Assembly (NCBI RefSeq): GCF_028275115.1
Contig: NZ_JAQCNH010000097.1
Coordinates: forward strand, 1-64,000
From: Halorientalis sp.
GTDB lineage: Archaea; Halobacteriota; Halobacteria; Halobacteriales; Haloarculaceae
DNA length: 64,000 nucleotides
Direction: 5' to 3'
Every line of letters starts with the position of its first letter. The first letter of the stretch is position 1. The position numbers were made by a program, and so were the translations under genes. Under the pieces are notes generated by a model. The model saw nothing but the letters and a program-made list of their open reading frames with translations, was not told where the DNA came from and did not search any database. Positions 19,176 through 26,960 of the stretch are shown in pieces.

Positions 19176-19445
19176 TTACCACTCTTTACAGTCGGCACAG
19201 ACGAGTTCGTCGCCGCCTCGCCAGCGGCGCGCAACCGCTTCGCCACAGGCTCCACACACTGCCCCGTCACCGGTCCAGGCGTACGTCGACGTGGCCAGCG
19301 CCACGCCACCCGACGGCTCGTCGCCGTCGCCCCCGCCGTCCTCCGGCCGACTTCGCTCCACGCTGCTCGCCGGTGCCGGTGACTCGCCGTGTTCGCCCCC
19401 GTCGTCGTCCGTGGTCACGAATTCGTCGAGCGAGGTGTCGTCCAT
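19176..19445 (-). CDS. DUF7573-type zinc-ribbon protein
   Basis: An 89-residue protein with a long acidic, Ser/Pro/Gly-rich N-terminus and a C-terminal zinc ribbon (CGACGEA ... CADCKEW, four Cys). Small haloarchaeal family; function unknown. It is divergent from the small membrane peptide gene. Confidence 0.7.
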   Translation of the reverse strand: MDDTSLDEFVTTDDDGGEHGESPAPASSVERSRPEDGGGDGDEPSGGVALATSTYAWTGDGAVCGACGEAVARRWRGGDELVCADCKEW

Positions 19446-19522
19446 ACACCTTTTTGATTCCCGGCCGTCTTATGACTTCGCCAAACCACGACACACAAGT
19501 ACCAGCCACACAACGTTCAGCT

Positions 19523-19738
19523 ATGGCAGGGCTCGTCGACATCGTGACCAGTCTCCCGAAACTCGTACAGAGCATCGCCGAAATCGCCATGTCCGACCCG
19601 TTGAGTGCCGTCCTGATAGCCGTCGGCGGACTCCTGATCGCCGGGACGGTGGGTCTGACGGGCTATCTCGCGGCCGGCGTCTTCGTCTCCGCGGTGATGC
19701 CGGACTTCAGCGGAGGACAGCCCCCGCAAGGTCGATAG
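19523..19738 (+). CDS. Small membrane protein, hypothetical
   Basis: From the ATG at 19523 the product is 71 residues: an amphipathic N-terminal part (VDIVTSLPKLVQSIAEIA), then one long hydrophobic segment (about 27-57) and a short polar tail. An upstream ATG at 19472 would give 88 residues, but the added part is polar and less likely. The 3' end overlaps the convergent mer gene by 32 bases. Function unknown. Confidence 0.6.
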   Translation: MAGLVDIVTSLPKLVQSIAEIAMSDPLSAVLIAVGGLLIAGTVGLTGYLAAGVFVSAVMPDFSGGQPPQGR

Positions 19739-20675
19739 CTCGTTCTAGATCCGGGCCCAGCGGTGCACCGGCGACGAAACTGTCCGCGTGCTCCATCACG
19801 GCCTCGACGTCGCTTTCGACCTGCTCCTGCGTCCCGGCGATACAGAAGGCGTCGATCATCTCCTCGGTGACCAGCCCGAACGCCTCGTTGAACGACCCCG
19901 CCTCGATAGCCCCGCCGACGTTCTCGGCCCGCTCCCGGTCCAGGTCGTGACGGTCCAGCACGGGCGGGGCCGCACCACCGGCGATGAACGCGACCGGTGG
20001 CCGGGCCGCCTCGCGAGCAGCCTCCTCCTCGTCGGCGACGCTGACGCTCGCGTAGGCCGCAAAGTCGAAACTCCCCCGCTCGTCGGGCCGGTCGTCGAGC
20101 CCTTTTTTGACCTGTTCAGCCGCCCACGCCATATCCCGAGGGTGCGAGCCGTTGTAGAGGACACCGTCGGCGTGTTTCGCGCTCATTCGGATCATGTGAG
20201 GGCCCTGTGCGCCGACGTAGACGGGAATCTCGCCCTCGACCTCGTATTCGAGGTTGGCCTCGGCCGCTTGGAAGGTTCCATCGGCATCGACTGACTCGCC
20301 GGCCCACAGGTCTTGTGCGGTTTTGAACGTCTCTAACACTCTGCGGAGCGGGCTGTCGCGTTCGACGCCCAGCGCCGAGAGCGTCGAGCGGTCGCCCGGA
20401 CCGACGCCGAAGACGGCCCGGCCGTCACTGACCTCCTGAATCGTTGCGACGCGGGAGGCCAGCGCCACGGGGTGTGTGTCGTACGGGTTGGCCGCCGCCG
20501 GACCCAGTGCCACCTCGTCGGTGGCGTCTGCGATCCGGTCCAGAACGACGTAGGGATCGCGGTTGAAGTAGTGACACGACGCCAGAACGGTGTCGAAACC
20601 CGCCGTCTCGGCGCTGACTGCCAGTTCGGTAACCTCTTCGATCGGATGTTCGGTGGTGAGTTCGATAGCCTTCAT
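19707..20675 (-). CDS. mer: F420-dependent methylenetetrahydropterin/folate reductase-like protein (Mer)
   Basis: Bacterial-luciferase-like (LLM) TIM barrel of 322 residues close to Mer, the F420-dependent 5,10-methylene-tetrahydromethanopterin reductase. Segments such as LGPAAANPYDTHPVALASRVATI and GVGPGDRSTL match the family. Haloarchaea make no methane and use folate C1 carriers, and Mer homologues have been proposed to serve as methylene-THF reductase. It overlaps cofE by ATGA, linking F420 synthesis with an F420-using enzyme. Confidence 0.82.
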   Translation of the reverse strand: MKAIELTTEHPIEEVTELAVSAETAGFDTVLASCHYFNRDPYVVLDRIADATDEVALGPAAANPYDTHPVALASRVATIQEVSDGRAVFGVGPGDRSTLSALGVERDSPLRRVLETFKTAQDLWAGESVDADGTFQAAEANLEYEVEGEIPVYVGAQGPHMIRMSAKHADGVLYNGSHPRDMAWAAEQVKKGLDDRPDERGSFDFAAYASVSVADEEEAAREAARPPVAFIAGGAAPPVLDRHDLDRERAENVGGAIEAGSFNEAFGLVTEEMIDAFCIAGTQEQVESDVEAVMEHADSFVAGAPLGPDLERAIDLAGAVLR

Positions 20676-21424
20676 GAGTCGTATTCCCACGCTTCCAGTG
20701 CTTGGCGGACGAGGTCGTCCGCGCGGTCTCGAAACAGTTCGTCGCTGCCGGCGTGGTCGCCGAACTGCCAGTCGCGAACGACGGTCACCGGCGTGCCGCC
20801 GCCGCCCTCACCGGCCACGAGGTTGCTCGCGGCCGCGAGTTCGTCGACCACTGATTGGACCGTAACGTCGAGTTCGCGGCCGTCGCGGTCGCGTTCGCCC
20901 CGCCAGTCGCGGCTGGCTGGCATTCCGGCCCAACCGACCGCGACGCCGCGCTGGCCGTGGCGGAACGGTCGGCCGGAGGTATCGGAGACGACCACCGGGC
21001 GGTCCAGCCTCTCGGCCAGCGCCTGCGCGCTCGCACCCGGGTCTTCGGGCAACAAGAGGAGATCCGCGCCGGGTACGTTCGACCGGTCGATGCCCGCGTT
21101 GACCGTCACGTGACCGAACCGGGTCTCCGTGAGCAGGAAGGGAGCCGACAACAACAATGCCTCGCTCTCGTCCAGCACTGCCTGTGCGAACCGGGGGTCT
21201 TTGGTTTCACCGGTCAGGTCCGACAGACGCTCGGCAATCTCCCGAGCGCGCGCCCCCGGTTCGAAGTCCGACAGCGCCGCCGTTCGCCCCTCGGCCTTCG
21301 AGACGACCGTGCTGGCGACGACTACCAGGTCTTCCGGCCGGAGTCGGACCCGGCGCTCGATCAACTCGGCCAGGTCGTCGCCAGGCCGGACCTCCGGCAG
21401 CCCTGGGACCGCGAACACCTCCAT
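20672..21424 (-). CDS. cofE: Coenzyme F420-0:L-glutamate ligase CofE
   Basis: GTP-dependent ligase adding the first glutamates to F420-0. The 250-residue protein has the CofE features: VFAVPGLPEVRPGDDLAELI at the start, VVASTVVSKAEGR, DRSNVPG, and VVSDTSGRPFRHGQRGVAVG. It is the first gene of the cofE-mer pair and ends inside the start codon of mer. Confidence 0.94.
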   Translation of the reverse strand: MEVFAVPGLPEVRPGDDLAELIERRVRLRPEDLVVVASTVVSKAEGRTAALSDFEPGARAREIAERLSDLTGETKDPRFAQAVLDESEALLLSAPFLLTETRFGHVTVNAGIDRSNVPGADLLLLPEDPGASAQALAERLDRPVVVSDTSGRPFRHGQRGVAVGWAGMPASRDWRGERDRDGRELDVTVQSVVDELAAASNLVAGEGGGGTPVTVVRDWQFGDHAGSDELFRDRADDLVRQALEAWEYDS

Positions 21425-21619
21425 ACCACCACTGTGGGACGGCCGATAAAAAGGGACGCGCCACTGGCAAGGCCGGCCACCATCGCTGACGCGCCGGTCA
21501 CCCGAACGTCGTATGTAAACTGCCGGAGCTTTCCGGACGATATAACAGGATACGTATAATAAGTCGTGTTTGGCTGCTTTTATTATTCACACTTAAACTG
21601 CCGGCTATCTACGCGGGAG

Positions 21620-21636
21620 GATATATCAGATATATA
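21620..21636 (+). promoter_or_regulatory. Perfect GATATATC palindrome next to TATA-like box
   Basis: GATATATC at 21620-21627 is a perfect 8-bp palindrome, followed at once by GATATATAC, a plausible TATA box for a start near 21658 and for the membrane-protein gene at 21686. The overlap would suit an operator. Confidence 0.35.
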
Positions 21637-21685
21637 CAAACATTTGAAGTACCACGGCGCAGAAGAAGTTAGTGGGGTGACCGAT

Positions 21686-22063
21686 ATGACGACCACGACC
21701 CGAACAAGGCGACGGCTGCCGAGGGTGAACCTGACGGTGTTCGTGCCGACGGTGATACTCATCGCTGCCGAGGTGTGGTTCCTGGCGACACAGACGCGAG
21801 CGCTACTCATCCCCCTCATCTGGATGACGCCGATGAACCTGCTCCTGTTGTCCTACGCCGTCGAGGGGTCGCTCGCGCTCTCGATGGTGGGAATGGTGTT
21901 GTTCTTCGCGCGGTTCGTCTACCTGCCCTTTCTGTTGTTCGCCCCTATGAACAACTTCCTGTTGTTCTACGCGCTGTTCATGGCGCCGGTCGACGTGATA
22001 ATCGTCGGCTACATGATCAGCGCCGCCGGGAATCGGGTTCTCGGGTCGTCGCCGGACACCTGA
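21686..22063 (+). CDS. Small integral membrane protein, hypothetical
   Basis: A 125-residue protein with a basic N-terminus (TRTRRRLPRVN) and three or four closely spaced hydrophobic helices, with repeated Met/Phe/Leu and an M-x-P-M-N-x-x-L-L motif occurring twice (TPMNLLLL, APMNNFLLF). This points to an internal duplication. The ATG at 21686 is supported by GGGGTGA six bases upstream. Family not recognised. Confidence 0.65.
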   Translation: MTTTTRTRRRLPRVNLTVFVPTVILIAAEVWFLATQTRALLIPLIWMTPMNLLLLSYAVEGSLALSMVGMVLFFARFVYLPFLLFAPMNNFLLFYALFMAPVDVIIVGYMISAAGNRVLGSSPDT

Positions 22064-22159
22064 CTCCCCTCTCTCGACACTCCCGTAGTTCCCCCAACAC
22101 CACGGGACCGTTCCCCCACGGAACCGACTCCCGAACCGACGACCGACGCTCTCCCCGAC

Positions 22160-22185
22160 GGAACGCGCCGTCCGACGCGCGTTCC
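22160..22185. terminator. Inverted repeat between convergent genes
   Basis: GGAACGCG (22160-22167) pairs perfectly with CGCGTTCC (22178-22185) across a 10-base loop, between two convergent genes. CGTTTCTC follows on the plus strand. Position suggests a two-way transcription end, but there is no strong T-tract. Confidence 0.4.
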
Positions 22186-22269
22186 CGTTTCTCACTCTCC
22201 GACCGAACGTTCCGTAGCGCCGCGTAACTGCCGAGAACCGACCCCGAGGCACCGGCCGCCGACGGTCGT

Positions 22270-23913
22270 TCAGTCACGCTCTGGCGGGCCCGAGTTCTCG
22301 GGTGACCGGCTCGCCACGTCCTCGGGCATCTCCGGCCTGTCGGGCGCATCCCGTGACGCAGGCGTCTCCGGTGTCTCGTAGACGCCGGCGGCCGTCTCGA
22401 CGACGACCTCGATCGGCAGTACCTCCCGACAGAAGTCGACGCCGAAAGGCGTCAGGTGGATGCTCCGACGGACCAGTTTGGCACGTTTGGCCGCCTCGAT
22501 GGCTTCCTCTACGTCTGGCTGAGCCTGCAGAATCTGGTACTCGTTCAGGTCCTCGACCGGTTCGTCCGAGAACCAGACCAGCCCCAGTCGCTTGAGATTG
22601 TTCATGTAGGCGTGAACCCGGTCGAGGTGCTGACAGCCCGCCTCGTTGCCGATCATCGACAGCCCGGCCGCGACGAGTTCGGAGCTGATCGGTACCCAGC
22701 CCACGTCGCGCACGTCGAGCGACGGCTGGCGCCCCTCGGTGGCGAGCAACCGGAGGATGCGTACCTCGTCGGGGGCCACCTGGTCGAGGATCGACGCGTA
22801 GGCCGGGTGGAGATCCTCGACGTAATCGACGTCGGCCGAAGCCTCCATCACGCGTGCACCGCGTCGTCGCAATCGGTCTCTGTCGGCCGGAAGCGTCGAC
22901 GCCTCACGGTCCACCTCGCGTTCGTCGTTCTCGACGGGCGTATCGACGCCGAGTCGGTCCAGTTCGTCGAGCGTGATCGACCGCACTTCCTCGACCATGT
23001 CGACCATCGACTCCGAGGTCGCCGCGGCCCGGACTAACCGCGGGCCGGTCCGCACGCCCGACCGGACGGAGTAGCCCGTCGACCGCTGGAGGGCAGCCGC
23101 CCCGATCCGGGCCACCCGGAACGAGTCGTCGATGTCATCCGGCGTCGCCGAGAGCGACGGGTGGTCGACCTCGTCGAGGTCCGGCGGCGAGAATTTGTCT
23201 TCCTCGGTTTCGCCCGGGTTCAGCAGGTGTGACATCACGCTGTCGACCGACGAGAGCGTATCCTCCGAATCCGTCGCCGGGTCCGCCATGTCAGCGACCG
23301 CGTTGTCGAGTGACGACACTAACTCGTCGGTGTCGACAGCGGGGTCCAGCAGCCCCGTGACGGTCGAATCGAGCGTCGAGAACACCTCCTCCGAGTCACC
23401 CGACGGGTCGGTTAGCGCCGCGAGGGCGGCGTCGATGATGGTGAACGCCTCCTCGACGCCCTCCTCCGCGGCGGTCGGGTCCGTTACCGCGGACTCGATT
23501 ACGGAGAGGACCCCGTCGGTCTGGGTCGTCGAGGAGCCGGCCGGGTTGACGATAGCCGTGTTCAGCACCGAGAGGACTCCTTCGGTGGCGTCGGGGTCGA
23601 CAGGGTCGGTAATCGTCGATTCCAGCACCGAGAGCAGTCGTTCCGTCTCGTCTGTGTCCACTGGCGTCGGTGTGACGATAGACGCCTCCAGTACGTCGAG
23701 TAACTCGTCGACCTGCTCCTGGCCGAGGTCGCGTTCGCCGGTCGCTACGTCGAGGATGTCGAACAGCCGCACGACCGACGACGGGTCGAGTCCGCCGGTC
23801 GCGTCGCCAGTCCCCTCGGTTTCGCGAGCGATCTCCGACACCCAGTCGGCGCTGTCTCCCCCTCCCGGTTCGGAATCACCCGGTGTCCGTTCACTATCGT
23901 CGAATTCGCTCAT
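22270..23913 (-). CDS. Abi_alpha (DUF4393)-like protein with eight N-terminal tandem repeats
   Basis: A 547-residue acidic soluble protein. Residues about 68-237 hold eight degenerate repeats of 20-23 residues with the consensus [DE]xxLSxL[DE]SxVTDP (examples: ERLLSVLESTITDP, DGVLSVIESAVTDP, EEVFSTLDSTVTGLLDP). A middle region with RSGVRTGPR-type basic residues leads to a C-terminal domain (about 375-510) with LHPAYASILDQVAPDEVRIL, NNLKRLGLV and LTPFGVDFCREVLP, matching Abi_alpha/DUF4393. It overlaps the DUF445 gene by ATGA. Phage-defence links of Abi_alpha proteins are known; the role here is inferred. Confidence 0.72.
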   Translation of the reverse strand: MSEFDDSERTPGDSEPGGGDSADWVSEIARETEGTGDATGGLDPSSVVRLFDILDVATGERDLGQEQVDELLDVLEASIVTPTPVDTDETERLLSVLESTITDPVDPDATEGVLSVLNTAIVNPAGSSTTQTDGVLSVIESAVTDPTAAEEGVEEAFTIIDAALAALTDPSGDSEEVFSTLDSTVTGLLDPAVDTDELVSSLDNAVADMADPATDSEDTLSSVDSVMSHLLNPGETEEDKFSPPDLDEVDHPSLSATPDDIDDSFRVARIGAAALQRSTGYSVRSGVRTGPRLVRAAATSESMVDMVEEVRSITLDELDRLGVDTPVENDEREVDREASTLPADRDRLRRRGARVMEASADVDYVEDLHPAYASILDQVAPDEVRILRLLATEGRQPSLDVRDVGWVPISSELVAAGLSMIGNEAGCQHLDRVHAYMNNLKRLGLVWFSDEPVEDLNEYQILQAQPDVEEAIEAAKRAKLVRRSIHLTPFGVDFCREVLPIEVVVETAAGVYETPETPASRDAPDRPEMPEDVASRSPENSGPPERD

Positions 23914-25220
23914 ACTGTAGTCACCACCAGTAGCTGAATCCACCCCGCAACGAACCCGAGGGCTGCCCCGATACCGATGAGCAACCACTCGTCTTCTTTG
24001 AACGCAGAGCGTAGCGTCATCGTAAAATCCTGCGGGGGGAGTTCCTGCATCCGGTTCGCAATCAACTTCTTGACCGGAATCGAACGCTCGCGGTTGAAGT
24101 CGGCGTCCTGCAGCGGCTCCAGTGCGTACTCGACGCCCTCGGTCGCCAGGGCGTCGCGGATCTTCTCGTACCGCCTGTCACCCGTCGCGACGCGCACGAC
24201 CGGTGCGGCCAGTCCGAGCGCCTCGTCCAGCGCGGGCCGGATCGCCTCCTCAATCATCCGGCGTGTCCGGTCGGAGCGGTTCCCGTAGAGGAGGTTCTGG
24301 GCGACGTTCTCGACGGTAATGATCTCTTCGGCGACGATCTCACCGTACCGCTCGGCCACCTCGTCCTGGCGCTGGATGAACAGTCCCTGCAGTGTGAATG
24401 GGCCGATTTCGACTGGCTCCTGTGGATTGAATATCGCCTTGATCGCGATGTAGTTCGTGAAGTAGCCCACGAGGACACCCGACACCGGCAGGACCCACCA
24501 CGCCTGGTTGAAAAACAGAAACATCGGGATGGAGAACACGCCCAGCAGCGTTCCGAAGTAGAAGCCGGAGTTGACGAGAAACGTCAGTTCCTCGTCGCCG
24601 ACTTCCAGGAACATTCGGTTGAGCAGTTCGGGGTGGTTGTCGAGATAGTCGATGGTCATCAGCTTGAGGCTCAACACCTCGTCGATGTTCTCCGCTGTCG
24701 TCTTCATAATCCGGTCGGCCACCGTCGGCAGTTGCTCCTCGATCTGCGTGTGGACGAACTGCCGGGCCCCGCTCGGAACGGAGTTCCAGACGACCGGCTG
24801 TTCCCGTCCCAGCAGGTCGTCGACGTACGCGTGGACGTTCTCCCGTGACTGGGCGACCATATGCTGTGAGATCCGGTCGGGGTCGAGCCGTTCGTAGAAC
24901 TCCTGTTGAGTCGCAAGCTTCGCGATCGAGGCGTCGTAGGCGACGCTGCCCATCTTTGCCGACCGTGACGGGATAATCCCCTGCCAGCCGAGCTTCCCCT
25001 CCATCACGCCCGGAATCTGCTGCACCCTCATCGGGAGCATCGGGGCCAGTTGCTTCAGACCGGGCATCCTGAACCCGCGGAACTCCAGTGGGTGAAAGAG
25101 CAACCGAATCCCGACCCAGTTGGTGACGTAGCCGATGATACCAGTGATCGGCGGGATCAGTATCAGATTCCACCGCAGCGCCGGGAGCGCCGCCGCCAGC
25201 CCGTCGATAGACGATATCAT
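23910..25220 (-). CDS. DUF445-family membrane protein
   Basis: A 436-residue protein with the DUF445 signature GYVTNWVGIRLLFHP in the first TM region (about 18-42). The motif recurs as GYFTNYIAIKAIFNP in the second TM region (about 210-270), and a last TM helix (about 410-434) ends the protein. Two long amphipathic soluble segments lie between. The repeated motif shows an internal duplication. GAGGTGA lies about 10 bases before the ATG at 25220. It is translationally coupled to the Abi_alpha-like gene. Function of the family unknown. Confidence 0.82.
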   Translation of the reverse strand: MISSIDGLAAALPALRWNLILIPPITGIIGYVTNWVGIRLLFHPLEFRGFRMPGLKQLAPMLPMRVQQIPGVMEGKLGWQGIIPSRSAKMGSVAYDASIAKLATQQEFYERLDPDRISQHMVAQSRENVHAYVDDLLGREQPVVWNSVPSGARQFVHTQIEEQLPTVADRIMKTTAENIDEVLSLKLMTIDYLDNHPELLNRMFLEVGDEELTFLVNSGFYFGTLLGVFSIPMFLFFNQAWWVLPVSGVLVGYFTNYIAIKAIFNPQEPVEIGPFTLQGLFIQRQDEVAERYGEIVAEEIITVENVAQNLLYGNRSDRTRRMIEEAIRPALDEALGLAAPVVRVATGDRRYEKIRDALATEGVEYALEPLQDADFNRERSIPVKKLIANRMQELPPQDFTMTLRSAFKEDEWLLIGIGAALGFVAGWIQLLVVTTV

Positions 25221-25367
25221 CGCGACTCACTCACCTCTCCCGAGCCGCGTTACTCCCCTACACCCGTCTCGTGCCCCCGTCATCTCTGTGGACGTATCTG
25301 AAACCCCTGCATCCGCACTCCCCCTTGAGTTCGGAAACGATGCGGCGCGGTGCCGCAGGGCCGCCGG

Positions 25368-26036
25368 TCAGGCCTCGGCGGTGTCGTCGTCCTCGGTGCC
25401 GACCTCGTCGGGCAGCTCCTCGAACTGCTCCTGGAGGTCCTCGACCTGCTCACGGTAGCGGTCGATCTGGTCGCCCAAGGCTTCCTCGAACTCCTCGGCC
25501 TGCTCCTCGAAGCGGCCACCGAGCTCCTCGGCCTGCTCGCTAACTTCGTCCTGTAGCTCCTCGAACTGGTCGATGAGGTCGTCGAGGGCGTCGACGGTCT
25601 GCTCTTCGACTGTCTCGTTGGCGTCGATCAGGACCTCGAACTGCTTGTCGATTATCTCGAGGGTCTGGTCGAGCTGTTCCTCGTAGAGGTCGAGCGTGTC
25701 CTCGTAGCTCTCGTCGATGTTGTCGAGTGCCTGCTCGTGCTGTTCCAGCAACTCCTCGAAGCCCTCGTCGACGGCCTCGCGGATGTCTTCGATTGTCTGT
25801 TCGCCCTGCTCGGGCGTGGCCGACTCGACGGTATCGAGCAGCTGGTCGATGGTGTCCTGCACGAACTTGACCGTGTCCTGCTGGGCCCTCTTCTGGTCGC
25901 CGATGGTGCCGTGGAGTGACTCGTTGGCCGCTTTCGGGACCTTGAGCGTCTGCTCGATGACGTCCTGGCCCGTCTCGATTGTCCGACGCTGCACCTCGAA
26001 TATCGTACCGATTGGTGAGTTGTCTTCTTCGCTCAT
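25368..26036 (-). CDS. Long coiled-coil protein, hypothetical
   Basis: A 222-residue almost wholly helical, Glu/Gln/Asp-rich protein with no hydrophobic segment; heptad-like patterns run from about 15 to 210. The first 60 residues (SPIGTIFEVQRRTIETGQDV) look phasin-like in style, but I cannot assign it. The ATG at 26036 has GGAGG seven bases upstream, deciding it over the longer frame. It precedes the DUF445 gene on the same strand by 147 bases and could be part of the same unit. Confidence 0.7.
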   Translation of the reverse strand: MSEEDNSPIGTIFEVQRRTIETGQDVIEQTLKVPKAANESLHGTIGDQKRAQQDTVKFVQDTIDQLLDTVESATPEQGEQTIEDIREAVDEGFEELLEQHEQALDNIDESYEDTLDLYEEQLDQTLEIIDKQFEVLIDANETVEEQTVDALDDLIDQFEELQDEVSEQAEELGGRFEEQAEEFEEALGDQIDRYREQVEDLQEQFEELPDEVGTEDDDTAEA

Positions 26037-26385
26037 TGTTCTGCCTCCAGTCTGCCGCTGGGTGCCACTGGAATGTCGGACTGGTCTCACCGACAACGTC
26101 GCCACAGCGGACGTCCACCCTCTTACCCCCACAGAGACCTAAGGCGACGACCGGTCACCAGCTCACCCGACGTCGGCCGTTCCACGTCGTTGACGCCGAC
26201 GGTCGCCCCGTGCGAGGTGGACACCACTCGACTCCACCGACCGCGTCCAACATTCACTATACACGAGCCAGTTCGTTTCTTTCCGGTATTTAGTTGATGG
26301 CATAAATGTGGGTCGAATTAAATACCCTGACAGAGGTATGCATACGCTGTTCCCGGACGTAGTTCCTTCGAAGGCATCGTTTCTG
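26037..26385. other. Intergenic region with AT-rich inverted repeat
   Basis: No supported gene. GGTATTTA (26285-26292) and TAAATACC (26319-26326) form a perfect 8-bp inverted repeat 26 bases apart in an AT-rich patch, between the upstream side of the coiled-coil gene and the 3' end of the phosphodiesterase gene. It could be an operator or a remnant of mobile DNA ends. Confidence 0.4.
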
Positions 26386-26883
26386 TCATCGGTCCCGCCG
26401 GTGAACCGTGACCGTGAGAGCTCCGTCGTCGACGGCAGCAATCAGCATCGTCACCTGTGTCGCTGGTGGTGCGCCAGTCGCGCTCCCAGGGTTGAGCAGT
26501 CTGACACCCCCCGTTACCGTGTCGAGGACTCTGTGAGTGTGGCCCGCGACGCCGACTGTCGGGCCGGGACCGGCGCGCTGCGTTACCGTCTCGGCGACCC
26601 GGTCCTCGTACCCGACCGGACTGCCCGTCCCGTGGGTGACGACGAACTCGACACCACCGAGCGTCACGGCCTCGACCGCGGGCAGTCCGAGTCCCACGTC
26701 CGTGTTCCCCGAGACAGCGGTTAGCCCGCTGGCGACGTCCTCAACGGTTGCGAGTGCTGCTGCGGAGTCGAAATCCCCTGCGTGGACCACGTGGTCCGCG
26801 TCCCGCAACCGGTCGCGCACCCAGTCGGGGATGCGGTCGATGCGGGAGGGAACGTGCGTGTCGCTGACGATGGCGACATCCAT
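26386..26883 (-). CDS. MJ0936/YfcE-type metallophosphoesterase
   Basis: A 165-residue phosphodiesterase with the full metal-ligand set: SDTH near the start, HAGDFD, SGNTD, THG and GHTH. Relatives hydrolyse phosphodiesters with Mn or Ni; the natural substrate is unknown. The ATG at 26883 gives the family start MDVAIVSDTHV and has a TTTTTG box 27 nt upstream. It is divergent from the Nudix-eIF2B gene. Confidence 0.88.
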   Translation of the reverse strand: MDVAIVSDTHVPSRIDRIPDWVRDRLRDADHVVHAGDFDSAAALATVEDVASGLTAVSGNTDVGLGLPAVEAVTLGGVEFVVTHGTGSPVGYEDRVAETVTQRAGPGPTVGVAGHTHRVLDTVTGGVRLLNPGSATGAPPATQVTMLIAAVDDGALTVTVHRRDR

Positions 26884-26907
26884 AGGTCGACTCGTGGGGC
26901 AACGAAC

Positions 26908-26937
26908 AAAAACCGTCCAGTCGACCGCGGGTTTTTG
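26908..26937. promoter_or_regulatory. Two divergent TATA-like boxes
   Basis: A minus-strand TTTTTG (26908-26912) lies 27 nt before the phosphodiesterase ATG. A plus-strand TTTTTGG (26932-26937) lies 27 nt before the Nudix-eIF2B ATG at 26961. Both genes appear leaderless. Confidence 0.5.
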
Positions 26938-26960
26938 GACGTTCCGACGCCACCCCGAGT

